In this document: positions 43,651 to 55,329 of the stretch, in pieces
Numbering within the stretch: position 1 is the stretch's first letter
Layout of the letters: each line of letters begins with the position of its first letter
Notes under the pieces: model-generated
What the model was told of the DNA's origin: nothing
What the model saw: only the letters and a program-made list of their open reading frames with translations
The model's database searches: none
Source of the DNA: Piezodorus guildinii
Taxonomy: Eukaryota; Arthropoda; Insecta; Hemiptera; Pentatomidae
Assembly: GCA_023052935.1 (NCBI GenBank)
Contig: CM041298.1
Location: forward strand, 64,474,217 to 64,538,216
Reading direction: 5' to 3'
Length of the DNA stretch: 64,000 nt
Position numbers and translations under genes: made by a program

Positions 43651-44501
43651 TCAAATTTTGTAAAACAACCCGTTATTTTTCAGTAAATCTATTAGTTTTG
43701 TTAACGTTGAGGCATCATCTCCTAATAACGTGTCTAGCCTTCTTTCAATACCAAGATTTTGGAAGGAATTGGTGTACTGGGGGCAGTCAACTAATAGGTG
43801 TGCGATAGTGAGTTTAACATTGCAGATGGTGCATTGTGGAGGGGTTTCCCTTTTTATTAAATAGCCAGGAGTGAGGCGTGAGTGGCCTATCCTCAATCGC
43901 GCGATAACAACTTCTCTCCTCGAATCTCGGATTGAGCTTTTCCACGCTTTTATTTCATTTTTTGTGCTTTTCAGTTTATTGTTTTCCTCGAGTGATTCCC
44001 AAATCTCTTCCCACATCTTCCTAGCTAGACATTTTAGGTGATTAGTAAGATCAGATGGGGTATGAATATTGATTTCCTCCAATGTGGACATTGCCGCATC
44101 CCTCGCTGCTCTGTCCGCTTCCTCATTTCCTTTGATGCCAATGTGTGATGGGATCCAAACTATTGATATTTTTTTATTTTGATTATTAATCATGGTTGAA
44201 TATGCTTGGCATTTTTTGATTATTAAATTTTTCGAATAGATATCACTTAATGCCTTTATAGCGGAAAGAGAATCCGTGAAGATTAGAAATTGTTGTCATC
44301 ACGCTGCATGATTAGATGAAGCGCTGCACTTATAGCGTAGCTTTCAGCAGTGAAGTTACTTGCCGTGTTAGGTAATTTATATTTAGAGGTTATAGAATCT
44401 GTGACAATAGAACAACCTACTGTACCGTCCAACTTGGAGCCATCGGTATAAATACAGATACTGTTGGTATATTTTTCTTTATTTTTTTGGAATTCAGTCA
44501 A
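43651..44501 (-). pseudogene. RNase H domain and C-terminus of I-type ORF2
   Basis: Two frames. 44283-44501 has CIYTDGSKLDGTVGCSIVTD (first catalytic Asp) and FTAESYAISAALH (Glu). A frame change near 44283 leads through an IFTDSLSAIKALSD segment (second Asp) into 43651-44193, with SIVWIPSHIGIKGNEEADRA (last Asp), RLRIGHSRLTPGYL and CTICNVKLTIAHLLVDCPQY (Cys/His tail). All four RNase H catalytic residues can be found. Dead by frameshift. Confidence 0.9.
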
Positions 44502-44504
44502 GTA

Positions 44505-46387
44505 TTAGAATGCGGAAGTGTTGTGTTTTTCGTGTTTGCTCAGAGTTAGGTCTAATATTGGTAATTTTAAGGTCCACGGTGGATAGTTAAGTTCAGTGGT
44601 GGTTAGCAAGTTTTTTATTTCTTCTACATACCTTCTCGCTCTTATCCCAAGTGGGGCTGGTAACCTTCGATTTTCTGTGAACGGTCCAGTTCTTGGTCGA
44701 AAAATAGCTTTCCATGCTGGGTTTTGATCATTAAATTTCAGCCTCCCAATGTATCCGCATGCTAGATGATGTCTCCTGACTGCTAGTGGAGCTAAACCGG
44801 CTTCAACACAAATACTGCTTACAGGGCTTATTCTAAATGCACCCGTTGCAATTCGGATACCTGCGTGGTGGACTGAATCGAGTTTTGAGAGAACTGTGGT
44901 ACTGGCCGATGCAAATATGAAACTACCATAATCCAATTTTGGTTCGATTAAAGTTTTGTAGACTTTTAACATGCTGGTTCTGTCGGCTTCCCAGGAACAT
45001 CCTGCAAGGACTTTTAGTATATTTAACCTTTTCGTAGATTCCTCTTTGAGCCACTTAATATGATCTTTCCAATCAAGGCTTCCGTTTAAGTAAAGTCCTA
45101 AGAACTTAACTTTTGTCTCAAAATTTAGTTTTGTACCCTTGTAGATTAAGTCCGGTGGAGTGTTAGGCGTTTTTAGTCTAGAGAAGAGACATTTTGTTTT
45201 TTCGACGGAGAAATGTAGCCCGGATTGTGCTTACCAAGATTCCAGTTTTAAGAAACAATTTTGTAACGTTTCTCTCATTGATTCTCGGCTCTTGAACGGA
45301 AGTAGCAAGGCTAGATCGTCTACAAATAAAAAGGGTATTATAGGTTTCGGAATTATATTAGTGATTTTATTAATTGCTATGGCAAAAAGAGCACAGCTGA
45401 GAACGCTCCCTTGTGGTATTCCATTAGACATTACTTTGACCGTCGATAGATGATCTCCCACCCTTACTTGGAACGTGCGATTTCGTAGGAAATTACCTAT
45501 CATCGTAAAAATGCGACCTTTAAATCCCCATTCCTTCAACTGTAACATGATAAGGTTGGGATATAAATTATCATAGGCTTTTTCGATGTCAAAGAAGATC
45601 CCAAGGCATTCTTTTTTTCCGCAAAACAGTTAAGAATCTCATATTCAATTGTCACCAGATGGTCTAAAGTAGAACGTCCTTTTCTGAACCCACTTTGTTC
45701 TTTAACTATTACCTGATTTTCTTCTAACTCCCATACTAAACGTTTGTATACCATCTTCTCGAGCAGTTTAGACGTACAGCTTGTCAATGAAATGGGTCGA
45801 TAGCTTGAGGGAAACAACTTATTTTTCCAGGTTTAGGGATGGGAATTATAACCGCTCTCCTCCAGGTATTACGAAAGTCTCCAGTGCACCATATGAAGTT
45901 GTAGAGAGCTAGAAGCGCGTCCTTCGTCTTCATTGGAAGATGTCTTAGCATCTCGTTATGAATGTCATCTAAGCCTGGTGTTGAAGGTTTAAGTTCTTTA
46001 ATGCAGGTTAACAGCTCAAGCTTAGTGAATGGGAGGTTGTATGGCTTCTTCCGCTTGGTTGTCGAGTGTACTGGCACTGGTATCTTCTATTGCCTGGTGC
46101 GTTAGAGAGGAATATATGCTGGAATAAAATTCTGCGAAATTTTCTGCCAACAGTTCTTCATTTTGCTCCACGTTTCCGTTGATTAAAAGGGTTGCTTGCT
46201 GCTCTTGGTAATTTCCCGAAATACCTTTTATTTTCTTCCAGAACGATATTGGGGAAGTATTGGTCGAAATGCTGCTTAGGAATTTTTCCCATGACTCCTT
46301 CTTTTTTGTTTTTATAATTCTTCGGGAGAGGGAACGGCTTTTTTTGTATTCGATTAGGTGAGTTATTGTAGGTTCCCTTTGAAACAT
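44505..46387 (-). pseudogene. Reverse transcriptase of I-type LINE
   Basis: Spread over several frames. 46022-46387 is the EN-RT linker with the KKESWEKFLSSISTNTSPIS block. 45784-46077 has ELKPSTPGLDDIHNEML and VIIPIPKPGK. 45536-45817 has SSYRPISLTSCTSKLLEKMV and QSGFRKGRSTLDHL. 45231-45548 has NGIPQGSVLSCALFAIAINK and PFLFVDDLALLL (the catalytic box is FVDD rather than YADD, with the two Asp kept). 44505-44972 is the thumb with LIEPKLDYGSFIF and LDSVHHAGIRIATGAFRISP. Motif order is normal. It functioned in target-primed reverse transcription. Confidence 0.9.
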
Positions 46388-46639
46388 TTTGAGCGCTTTT
46401 TTCCTTTTCTTAATAGCGGCTTTACATTCTTCATCAAACCAGGGGACTCTTTTGTGGGCACTTGGTTTATTAGGAGTTTTAGTAATGGATTGGTTTGCTG
46501 CGTTTAAGATATCAGAAGTAAGAAGTTCGTTTTTATCATCGCTTGTTTCAGCTGATGCTAAGTCAGATTCATTAACATTTAGGTTGCTTTGGAATTTCGT
46601 TCAGTCTGATTTGTCAAAAATCCATCTAGGTGTTTTGAC

Positions 46640-47300
46640 GTCTCAGATTTTCCATGAGGGAAGCTAATGATTATAGGAAAATGGTCACTAGAATTTAGTC
46701 CTGGGCTACTTGCCAACATAAGTGTGGAAAAATGCCTAACGAGCACCATGATAGGTCTATGGAAGAAAACGAGTTGTAAGCTGGACTTAAGTACGTTGGT
46801 TCTCGGAATTTAGAATGATCGAATCTGTTGTATCGATTGTCCGTTTAATAATATTTCCCCGTGCTGAGCAATATGAAGAGGCCCCATGAGGTGTGATGGC
46901 AGTTGACATCGCTCATACAGATATAAGGGGAGAAAAGAACGTGCGAAAGATTTAGTAATGAATTAGCGTCAAGAGTGTCAGGAGGTAAATAGAGATTGCA
47001 AAGATATATTGGGAACTTAAGGAAGACTTTAACTACTAAAGCTTGTGGAAAAGTATTGACGGGGAATAACTCAGAGACGATATTATTTCGGATCGCAACT
47101 AGTACTCCACCGAAACCTCTGTTATTATTTTCAAAATCTTTTCGATAAACGGTATACCCTTTGAGGTTAAAACTTTTTATGGGGGTCAGCTTACTTTCTT
47201 GAAGACATATGGCTATGGTTTGTATTTATTAATTAATAGTGCCAATTCCTCGCGTTTACCTGAAATGCCGTTGCAGTTCCACTGTATAATATTTGTTGGA
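46640..47300 (-). pseudogene. Endonuclease of I-type LINE
   Basis: The minus translation starts IIQWNCNGISGKREELALL at about 47295, then ICLQESKLTPI (catalytic Glu), GGVLVAIRNNI, LCNLYLPPD and a decayed DVNCHHTSWG block. Stops appear in the C-terminal third. Domain order and spacing fit an apurinic-type LINE endonuclease. Confidence 0.8.
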
Positions 47301-47720
47301 AGTGTCATGTTGCTAAAATGTTGGTACTTTAATATAAGACCAAATAAATACAAATCAATAAATATGTTAATAATAAATTGTTAAATTCAATGAATAATAA
47401 CATGATACAAAAATAAATTAAATTTTAAAAAGTTATAAGCAGTAACATAAATAAAAGAAATAAAACATGGCTTTACATGAAGACCGTATTACTAATTTGT
47501 TTCCATTTTTTCTTTACTGTCATTTCTATTTTGAGACCTGTTTCGCGTTTTACTTCTCGTTCTTTTTTCTTTAACAACCGTCCACGTAACCTGTGGGTCA
47601 ATGTCATGACCATTAAGGGAGGTGGTTTTATTATAAATCGTTTTTTCTTCCGAAAAAACGACGGCTGTAGAGGGAAGCTCATGAGAGCTAGGAGCAGCTT
47701 TTTCTTCAGAGGAAGGTCCT

Positions 47721-48371
47721 CTAATGGATGGGGACGGAGATGAAATGGAAGGTGGAAGAGGAGAGGGAAGGGGAGTGAGGGGTGGAGATGAAGGAAGGAA
47801 AACAGGTAGGGAAGGAAGGAGTGGAAGGAAGAAGGTGAGGGAAGGGAAGGAGGTGAGGAAGGGAAGAGGTGAGGAAGGGAAGAAGGTGAGGAAAGGGAAG
47901 GAGAAGGGATAGCGTTTTTATTATTCGTAATACAGCAAGCGTCCGATGTGGAACTAACCTTATATACTCTAGGGATTTAAAAAATATTTTTTTATCTATT
48001 ATATCATCAGTTTGAACACTAACATCTGTTTTATTTTTTACGATGTTGGAAAAAGTAATCCGTGATGACATTGGATGCAGTAATTCGTACTTTTTCTTAG
48101 CGGCTAAATAGGTTATTTTTTCAACATCTTGAATGCCTTTAATTTCTTTCTCTTTTTGGAAGATCGGACAATGTTTCGAAAAGGAATCGTGTTGTTCGGA
48201 ACAATTTACACATTTTAGGGGGCTGTTACATTCGGAACCTTCGTGTTTATTTTTACCACAATACCTACATAAAGGTTCTTTTTTGCACGCAATTTTAGTG
48301 TGTCCAAATTTCAAACAAACATAGCACCGTGTAGGGCTTGATATATATTGCCTAACATTGAAATTGTACAA
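47721..48371 (-). pseudogene. ORF1 (gag-like) zinc-knuckle protein of I-type LINE
   Basis: 216 codons. Three CCHC-type knuckles lie at residues 16-69 (CYVCLKFGHTKIAC, CRYCGKNKHEGSEC, CVNCSEQHDSFSKHC), the nucleic-acid binding module. Then come KEKEIKGIQDVEKITYLAAK and a Pro/Leu/Ser-rich C-terminus of about 60 residues encoded by the polypurine tract at 47740-47910. The tail's PFPHLLPF-type repeats suggest expansion of a simple DNA repeat. The N-terminal RRM-like part is absent. Confidence 0.9.
47740..47910 (+). repeat. Polypurine (GGAAG/GAGGT) tract
   Basis: About 170 bp almost entirely of A and G on the plus strand, with repeating GGGAAG and GGTGAGGAA units. It encodes the low-complexity ORF1 tail on the other strand. 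Such tracts can form triplex DNA. Confidence 0.85.
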
Positions 48372-48390
48372 AGAGAAAAATTAACTTTAT

Positions 48391-50039
48391 AGAGAAAAAA
48401 GAGGTTCTAAAACAAAAATTTTAAATGTATAAGACTTATCAGTTAGTCGTACACCTTAACAGCTCAGCTTACAACACTCGCTTTCACCGAGCATAAGCAC
48501 TGACTTCCAGTCCTCTGCTGTATTCTTTACTGGCCAATATGAAATGTTTTACAATGTTCTTGCACCTTGCCTCGTGGTAAGTTATAACCTTACCCGAGCT
48601 GTGAAGTTTATTTACACTATTTACAGATAAATAACAGGAGTAACAACAACGAAAATTAATGGTAGTCAATTTAAACACAGTAAACTAAGTCTCCGTGAAC
48701 AATAAATCTTTCAAAAAAGAAAAAGTTTCAAGCACAGAAACACTTTAAACAGTAGCAAATAACCTTCCCATTCAATAAATGTTGTTTTGTCGGTGTGTAA
48801 ACGTTACGTATTGTTTTGACTTATCGGGTTTTAATTGATTATTCTAAATTATAGTGCCAATTGTGTAGAAGTGAATTTTTACAGTCAGAGAGGGATCGTC
48901 GTTAGATGTTAAAATTGCATATTATTGTCCGCTTAAGTAGCTGTGGATTGGGCGGGGTTAGTTGGTAGGCTATGCGTGTATACAATGCATACTCTGCAGC
49001 CCAAAATAAAATAGCTTTTTTCGAGTTTTTCTAGTTATGAAGAAGTGTATTTCTGATGTCTTCTATAGCACAAAGTACGTCTAGATTAAAAGTCGTAGCC
49101 TTCTCTCCATTTGATAAGGTACATAGATAGCTTGCCACGGAACTTGTTCTATAAACATATTGAATGGACTATTCTGAAATAGGCTTCTGCTCGATCCAAC
49201 TTTTCATGGAGTCAATGCTTCACTTCATTAAGCCTCAACTGAAAAAACTGAACTTCATCCAGAAGTTTATCCATCAGTTCGTCGATATACGTCCGATGTA
49301 AATTATGGTTTGTGTACTTCGCGAGTCAGGCCAAAAAAAAAAAGAAGTTATAAACGGAATTGGATCACAATTGTTCCTTTCTAGACAATTGGGAACGGAT
49401 GGGACCGTTAATTATTGCTCAGCTTCAAACCATTTTCCTCAACCCTTTTCATAGTGGAGTGTTCATTGTCAACCTGTAGTACTTTGTAAAAGCCCTTAAT
49501 TGAAACGGTTGCTGAATTTTCGATTCGCCTGATAAACTCGCATGGTAGCAAAATTTTGTTTGATAATTTCAGTCAAAATTCATAACAATACCGTTATTAT
49601 CAGTGATTTTCTATGTTTGTTCTCCGCTATCCTTATTAGCATAGTAAATAAAGTTTACTATTCAAGTTTTTAACAATGTCAATTAGTTATTATATATTAT
49701 ATATATATATATATATAGATAGATAACTGTTTTTTTATTTCTTTAAGCATATTTTAACAACAAAATAAATATTAAAATATATAAAAAACATTTGTAGAAC
49801 TATGGTCTTTTAAACCGTCAGTCCGAAGCCGATCTGTAAAATTTTACAAATTATATAATAGTCAAACACAGGTCACTCACTAATTCTATTCAACTTTTAA
49901 CCGTATTAACTTATAAATAAAACAACAGTAAAAAAATAACAATAAACAATCAATATCTAACTAACATCTAACTTTGAATACCCATTTTACCCCATTAAAG
50001 TTTATTTTAGTATCATCAAGGTAATGTGTTCCATAGTCA
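48391..50039. other. No clear gene; two short coding-like minus stretches
   Basis: Mostly featureless. Two minus-strand stretches look mildly coding: about 49195-49315 (RTYIDELMDKLLDEVQFFQL, then RLNEVKH before a stop) and about 49412-49560 (EFIRRIENSATVSIKGFYK, then VLQVDNEHSTMKRVEENG). They lack recognised domains and clear splice sites. An (AT)n run lies at 49692-49718. Confidence 0.35.
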
Positions 50040-50300
50040 TAATTTAAGTTTTAATACAGATAATTTTTTTTCCAAAACTGAAGCCTTTTGAACATATTTT
50101 AATCTATAAATTTCTATTATATTATTCTTGAATTCCTGTAGGATTAAATCTCATTTGTTTCTATGATCAAGTTTAATATATATGTCAATATTATGGTTTT
50201 CAGCTATTTCTCTTAAATCCTTTATCCAGTGTACCTCTTGTTTAACAACTTCGTTTTTAATAAATGTGGTAGCCTATTGTTTGTAAGGTTTTTAACTTTT

Positions 50301-51212
50301 TTTTATTATCATTATTTTTTTTTAATTGCTTATCCGCCTACTTAAGGTACACCGCTTACCCTTAAGGGTCATTGGCGTGGTCGAAATAATTATATTCTAT
50401 GGTAGAATCCTGTCACTTTCGTGAATTCTATTAATTTGTTTACACTTTCGTCCTCATCTTTAAGTATTTCTCTCATGTAATTCTTTAGATTCAATTTTTT
50501 TCTTGACTGCTCATAAAGCGGGCAATCAATTAGCAAGTGTTCTTGTGTGTTTAGAGGAGTATTGTTGCATTTTTCGCAGGTTGGCGCTTCCAGGCGTCTC
50601 AAGAGGTAACCATGCGTAAATTGGCAGTGCCCAATCCTTAGCCTGCATACAATAATTTCCTCTCTCCTTGAAGATCTTGCCCTAGTACTCCATTTTTGAC
50701 AGTCGGATTTGATAGTTCTTAGTTCGGATATTTTCTCTCTCCAACCATCCTCCCACTCTTTCAGAAGAACTCTCTTAAAGCTACTCACCCAATCCTCCAT
50801 TGTGGTTTCTTTTATTTGAGTAATCTCCACGGCTTCTCCTTTTCTGACTAAATCAGCTGCTTGATGAGCTCTTTGTTCCCAATTATTCCACAGTGAGATG
50901 GTACCCATATCATAATCACGACTTTAGACATTATGTTTGTTTCCCGCCATTCATTTATTATGTCTCTAATTATGGCGTTGGATGATGTTTGGCTGTCAAT
51001 GGCTGCAAGAACACTCCACAAGTCCGTAACGATAGTCCATGACGTTCTTTTTGAGCTTCTTATCCACTTGAGAGCTCTCAGTATGGCTGTGGCTTCTCCG
51101 GAGAAGACGGAGCTCTCGCCTGGCAGACTGAGCATGACCTGTTGCTCTCTGATGTAGACAGCACAACCAACTCTGTCTTCCATTTTGGATTCGTCAGTAA
51201 ACAACATATCGC
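50301..51212 (-). mobile_element. I-clade LINE (RNase H end) nested in a LINE
   Basis: Flanked by the identical 15-bp duplication AGGTTTTTAACTTTT (50286-50300 and 51213-51227). A T-rich run at 50301-50325 marks the tail. It holds the RNase H domain and C-terminus of an I-type ORF2. The perfect duplication suggests a fairly recent event. Confidence 0.9.
50390..51207 (-). pseudogene. RNase H domain of nested I-type LINE
   Basis: 50848-51207 has MLFTDESKMEDRVGCAVYIR (first Asp, with E where Gly is usual), SGEATAILRALKWIR (Glu), IVTDLWSVLAAIDSQ (second Asp) and VIMIWVPSHCGIIGNKEL (where EADRA would follow). A frameshift then joins 50390-50908, with HQAADLV, RLRIGHCQFTHGYLL and CEKCNNTPLNTQEHLLIDC (Cys/His tail), ending GFYHRI and a stop. 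One clear frameshift near 50870. Confidence 0.9.
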
Positions 51213-51835
51213 AGGTTTTTAACTTTTATAATATAACTATGATTTATTTTTAAGGCCTCTATGAACATTGGGACTATTTTAGTTTCCAAGTGTATTAAGT
51301 AGGACGGGGTGACTTGTGGCAAGCTGAATAATTCCTTAATGAAGTAATACAGAAGTTTTTCACATTCAATATATTCTTTACTTCCCATGCTTTGGCACCA
51401 TATCCTATGAATGATGTAAAAACAACATTGAATACTTGAATTTTAGATTTATATGGTATGCTATTGTTTAATAGTAAATTTTTCCATATGGAGTTGATTG
51501 CTATTTTAGCTTTTAATAGCTTCTGCTGCAAATGGTTTTTCAAGGATAATGTAGGTGTAGGAACAAAACCCAAATATTTATATTCGTTTACTACCTCTAT
51601 TGCTTGCCTCTTGAAAAACCGTTTTTCGTTTCGGTCTCGTTTACCTCTACCATTTCTGAAAATTACTATTTTGGATTTTTTTTTTCAATTAGTTTCATTA
51701 TCGTCTAATACAATTAAGAATCATTTAATTCTAATTTTACCTTAATATTTAATATAATTATTGTAATTTCCAGGAACATTCGCTCTTATTTAATCTCTTA
51801 TTGTATATAGTAATAAAACTATGAAAGACTAATAA

Positions 51836-52096
51836 ATGACTTTAGTTTTAATTATATATTATCGATTTTCGCAACTTTCGGAAGAGATACAAAGGAATAT
51901 GCTTACTTGGTATTATTCAAATATTTTAAAAATAGTGGACCGGCCCCTGCTTCTTACGGATGGAATTCGTATGAGATGTCATAAATGTTTAAAAAATCTC
52001 TGTCTGACCGGTTTAGAATTTATCACTTTAGGAGATTTAGTTTATCGTAACGAAAAATTTGTTAATTTTATAACGTATATTCATTATTATATTTAG
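51836..52096 (+). other. Open frame of 86 codons, unidentified
   Basis: The sequence is more protein-like than the AT-driven frames around it: QLSEEIQRNMLTWYYSNIL, KIVDRPLLLTDGIRMRCHKC, LKNLCLTGLEFITLGDLVY. It has a CHKC pair. No Kozak-like start or splice sites are convincing. It lies between two LINE fragments. It may be a decayed exon or element protein; no family recognised. Confidence 0.3.
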
Positions 52097-52164
52097 TCGT
52101 TGATAGAAATGAAAAACATTAATCAAAATCGGCTATTTGTTTGTTATTTTAAAGTGAAGCACAG

Positions 52165-52745
52165 ATAACGGAAAATTATTTATTTATTTGTTATTCCGCA
52201 TCTTCCCTTTCGTGTCATTGGCGGGTCTTGATTCTCTACGTTTATATTGAGTTTAACAGACTAATGTCTCTAAAAAGCTCAAAAAGTCTTAGAATTATGT
52301 CCTTATCATTTCCTAATGCTTCTTTTAAGTTTGAAGGTATGTTATGTCTTGTTCTGTTGTCGGTGTACAGTGTGCATGATGTTACAATGTGTTTTATGGT
52401 CAGTGTTGTGTTACATGTATCACAGAATGGCGGATCCAGGCCTCTCATTAAATATCCGTGTGTAAATGCTGTATGGCCTATCCTCAGCCTTGCTAGCACT
52501 CACTACCTTTTCCTTTCTACTTTTTCTGCATGATGTGGTCCAACGAGATACATCTTGCTTTATCTCTTTAAGTTTAGTACTGGAATTAGCCCATTCAGTT
52601 TTCCACTTGGTAATAATGGCCTTCCTGCAATACCTCTTCCTCTCTTCCGCTGTGGTTATGTTCACATTTTCAGTCGCAGGTTCATTCAGCCTCGACCTAT
52701 TTGTTTTTCTGTCGGCTACAACATTTCGTATTAAATTTTTCCGTA
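52165..52745 (-). mobile_element. I-clade LINE C-terminal fragment
   Basis: 52242-52499 has ARLRIGHTAFTHGYLMRGLD and CDTCNTTLTIKHIVTSCTLY. 52420-52665 holds the preceding region (KWKTEWANSSTKLKEIKQDV, CRKSRKEK) in a different frame. These match the post-RNase H tail of the I-type copies at 39375, 43651 and 50390. The RNase H itself is lost. Confidence 0.85.
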
Positions 52746-53387
52746 AAATGAAAAGTTGACTGTTATGTATGTATTCAAAAACGATAAAAATAACTAATGT
52801 TCCTATCCTATTAGATTTACAAATATTTAATTTTTCAAATAAACTATTTATTTAACATACATTTCAAAGGTTTAATCTAGTTTAATTTGGAATCCTGTTT
52901 AGTTTACAGTGAAACATCTGTTTTCATGAAATATACAATATTATATTAATAATAATTAATTATATCCTTAGTTTATAGAATTATGATAAGTTACCTTTTG
53001 TGTTAACAACTTAGATACAAATCGGTAAGTAATATTGTTTCTTAAATCATGCGTTCTAAATGGAAGAATATAACGTAAATGATCTTGTAAGACGTCTATT
53101 ACCTCTCTCTTTACAAATAACAAAGTTCATAAGTTTATAGTGTAAGAACAACTTTATATTAACTTTGACGATTTATATTATTGCATATTAACTTTTCTAA
53201 AATCTTGCGCTTTATAACATATTTGTATACGTCTATATTACTACTTATATTTTAGGAATAATTTTTCGATGACTTGGTCACAGAAAATTTATTTTTCCTG
53301 TGCATAAAAAAAAAAAAAAAAAACAATCACGTAAGAAAAACATAATTGGGATGTATTTTATATATAAACCTTCAGAAAAGAAAACCC
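52746..53387. other. No gene recognised
   Basis: AT-rich; nothing recognised. Confidence 0.5.
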
Positions 53388-53660
53388 TGGGGCTCACTTG
53401 TAGCTGGGTGGTTAGCGTAACAGCCTCCTATGCAAAAGGTCACGGGTTCAAACCCTCTGGTGGTCCTAGGATTTTTTAATGGGAGTAAAAAATCCTTAAT
53501 TGTGCCGTCCTTATGATGGGACGTTAAAAGGGTGGTCCCGAGCCTGTGCGATGTCAGGCACTCGTTAAAGATCCCTATCCTAATAAAACCTGGATAGGCA
53601 AAATTTAGGACTCCCACTGTAGCATAGTAGCATAAAGTGACGTTAAATAAATAAACAAAC
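53388..53660 (+). mobile_element. SINE-B, complete
   Basis: The fullest SINE-B. The tRNA-like head has GTAGCTGGGTGGTTAGCG (A-box side) and GGTCACGGGTTCAAACCC (B box). Then GGGAGTAAAAAATCC, GCCGTCCTTATGATGGGACG, GAGCCTGTGCGATGTCAGGC, AAAGATCCCTATCC, CCTGGATAGGC and the AATAAACAAACAAAG tail. About 270 bp. Confidence 0.85.
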
Positions 53661-54862
53661 AAAGAATACCTTGAATGATGGTGAAAACCATATTAAAATC
53701 AATCTTGTGATTTAAAAGGTGTTCGTGAAAACAAAAATCGCATTGTCATTTATATATGTAGAGATAGTATCTTCAATAGGATTAGTATGAATTCTCTAGA
53801 ATAGCAATACTTAACTAACCAATAAGTAAAAATCAGTTGACATAAGACTGTCAAACACAATACTTTTCTTAAAAAATCATTCATTATATTAAACAAAAAT
53901 AAATTTGTTTTGGCAAAAAAAAAAAGAAAAAGAAAAGTAAATGAAATATGTATTTTCTATAGCATGTCACATTTAACTTCCAAACTCTCTGGATCTGTTC
54001 TAGCTTCAAAAACTTCACTTCGTCCAAGTTATTTACAAAATAGAAACCCAAAAAATTAAAAAAAACAAAGCTATAAACTCATTTAGATTTCAATATAAAA
54101 GTTTCTCTCTAGCCGACTCAAAAATCCTTAATGGAATTCAAAACAATTCACTGCCTTCGGAAACTGGTGTAGTCTATAAAATATTGATTATGAATAAGTT
54201 AGATTTTCTTAGATACGGTTATTGTTACGTGAACTATAAGCGAATCGTTAATTTAAAAAAGTTTACTCAGTATATGTTTGTAATAAGGAAAGTTTTGGTC
54301 AAAGTTGTGAATTCTTATCTATGAGGAAAAGAAGACACAATCATCAATGCAAAAAATGGACAAAAATAAAGAAGGAAATTCATTGAAGAACGTTGAGTAT
54401 ATTTTTCCGTTTTTATTTCTATATACATTTTCTACTACTAATGTAAATTTGTTGATTTATATTTTTACGGTTGAGTCTTGTTATATACTAGCCCTCACAA
54501 AGAACTGCAACCTAGAACAAAATATTACCAAAAAAAAAAAAAAAAAAAAAAAAAAAAACGATGATTTTCCGTTCATTTTCATAATAAACCAGATTAATTT
54601 CGTCCCTACCAATTTCCTGAGTTAGACATACGGCCTTTCTACAGTTTTAGTTTTGCTGAGGTCCTAAAATTTGAGCCGAAATGCTTTTGATTTTTGGATC
54701 GTACTTTGCCTGATGCAATTGTATGTAATATTTATTTGTATGTGAGATATATTCCGTAATTCTTATTTTGGAATCTTACTCATAGGTCTGAACTATAGTA
54801 TTTGAAATTTTACCTCAGCTACACCTACGTATATTCTCACCGTGTAGCGTGAGCGTAAGCGT
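53661..54862. other. No gene recognised
   Basis: AT-rich; a poly(A) run at 54531-54558 lies inside a chance frame. Nothing recognised. Confidence 0.5.
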
Positions 54863-54865
54863 CTA

Positions 54866-55329
54866 AAGGCGGCGGTACACGGTAAGAATTAGGGTGTGTG
54901 TAGATGAGGTGAAATTCGTGATTCGTAAGTGAAAGTAAATATCGCATACTTTCAACATATTATGATAAATATTCAATTACCGAATTTTCTATATTACTTC
55001 GTCATTTTTTTTTTTAATTTTTATTTTACTTTTTATTATAAATAATGTTTAATTTCTTTAAATCGAGTTTCTAAATTAAAAATCATGTTTCCATGGTGTG
55101 TATTACACTTGTTTGTTTTAATATAACTTTATCTTTGAGTTTTAGTTTCTTTTTAAAAAAATAATATTTAATGGTATTGTAGGATTTTTCTATTAGTAAT
55201 ATTTGATGTCAATATCTAAATTTTTTTTAAATAAGCCTCCCCCCTCTCCTGCTACATTCGTGAGCACATACAATACTTGCTTTCACCTCACCTAAACATA
55301 CCCTAATTCTCACCGTGTATCGCCGCCTT
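54866..55329. mobile_element. MITE with GGCGGCG inverted ends
   Basis: About 464 bp. The left end AAGGCGGCGGTACACGGTAA then GAATTAGGGT is mirrored at the right as ACCCTAATTCTCACCGTGTA then TCGCCGCCTT. Inverted similarity runs on over about 50 bp (GATGAGGTGAAA with TTTCACCTCACC). The interior is AT-rich without a transposase. Flanks are CTAA on the left and TTAA on the right, so a piggyBac-like TTAA target is possible but not certain. Confidence 0.7.

Larger units (their letters stand above)
43629..48390 (-). mobile_element. I-clade LINE, 4.8 kb, nearly complete
   Basis: Read right to left: ORF1 with three zinc knuckles (47721-48371), endonuclease (about 46640-47300), RT (44505-46387), RNase H (43651-44501), then a poly(A)-equivalent run directly after the stop (43629-43646). 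The N-terminal part of ORF1 is missing, so the copy is slightly 5' truncated. At least six frame breaks and several stops make it inactive. The presence of RNase H and the ORF1 knuckle set place it in the I group. No target duplication could be established. Confidence 0.9.
50040..51690 (-). mobile_element. LINE RT C-terminal fragment split by another LINE
   Basis: Two halves of one minus-strand LINE. The right half (51213-51690) gives KRFFKRQAIEVVNEYKYLGF, QQKLLKAKIAINSIWKNLLL, SIPYKSKIQVFNVVFTSFIG then YGAKAWEV, and TPSYLIHLETKIVPMFIEAL. The left half (50040-50300) continues with a VKQEVHWIKDLREIAENHNI stretch and a KNNIIEIYRLKYVQKA end. A 15-bp duplication shows the two were contiguous before the insertion at 50301-51212. 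The clade is uncertain. Confidence 0.7.

Noticed and set aside
46389..46667. 92-codon plus frame
   Set aside because: Antisense to the endonuclease-RT linker of the I-type LINE.
47477..47912. Plus-strand frames rich in Arg/Gly/Glu (88 and 62 codons)
   Set aside because: Antisense shadows of the I-type ORF1 and its polypurine tract.
52228..52759. Two plus-strand frames of about 100 codons
   Set aside because: Antisense to the I-type C-terminal region, which has recognisable motifs on the minus strand.
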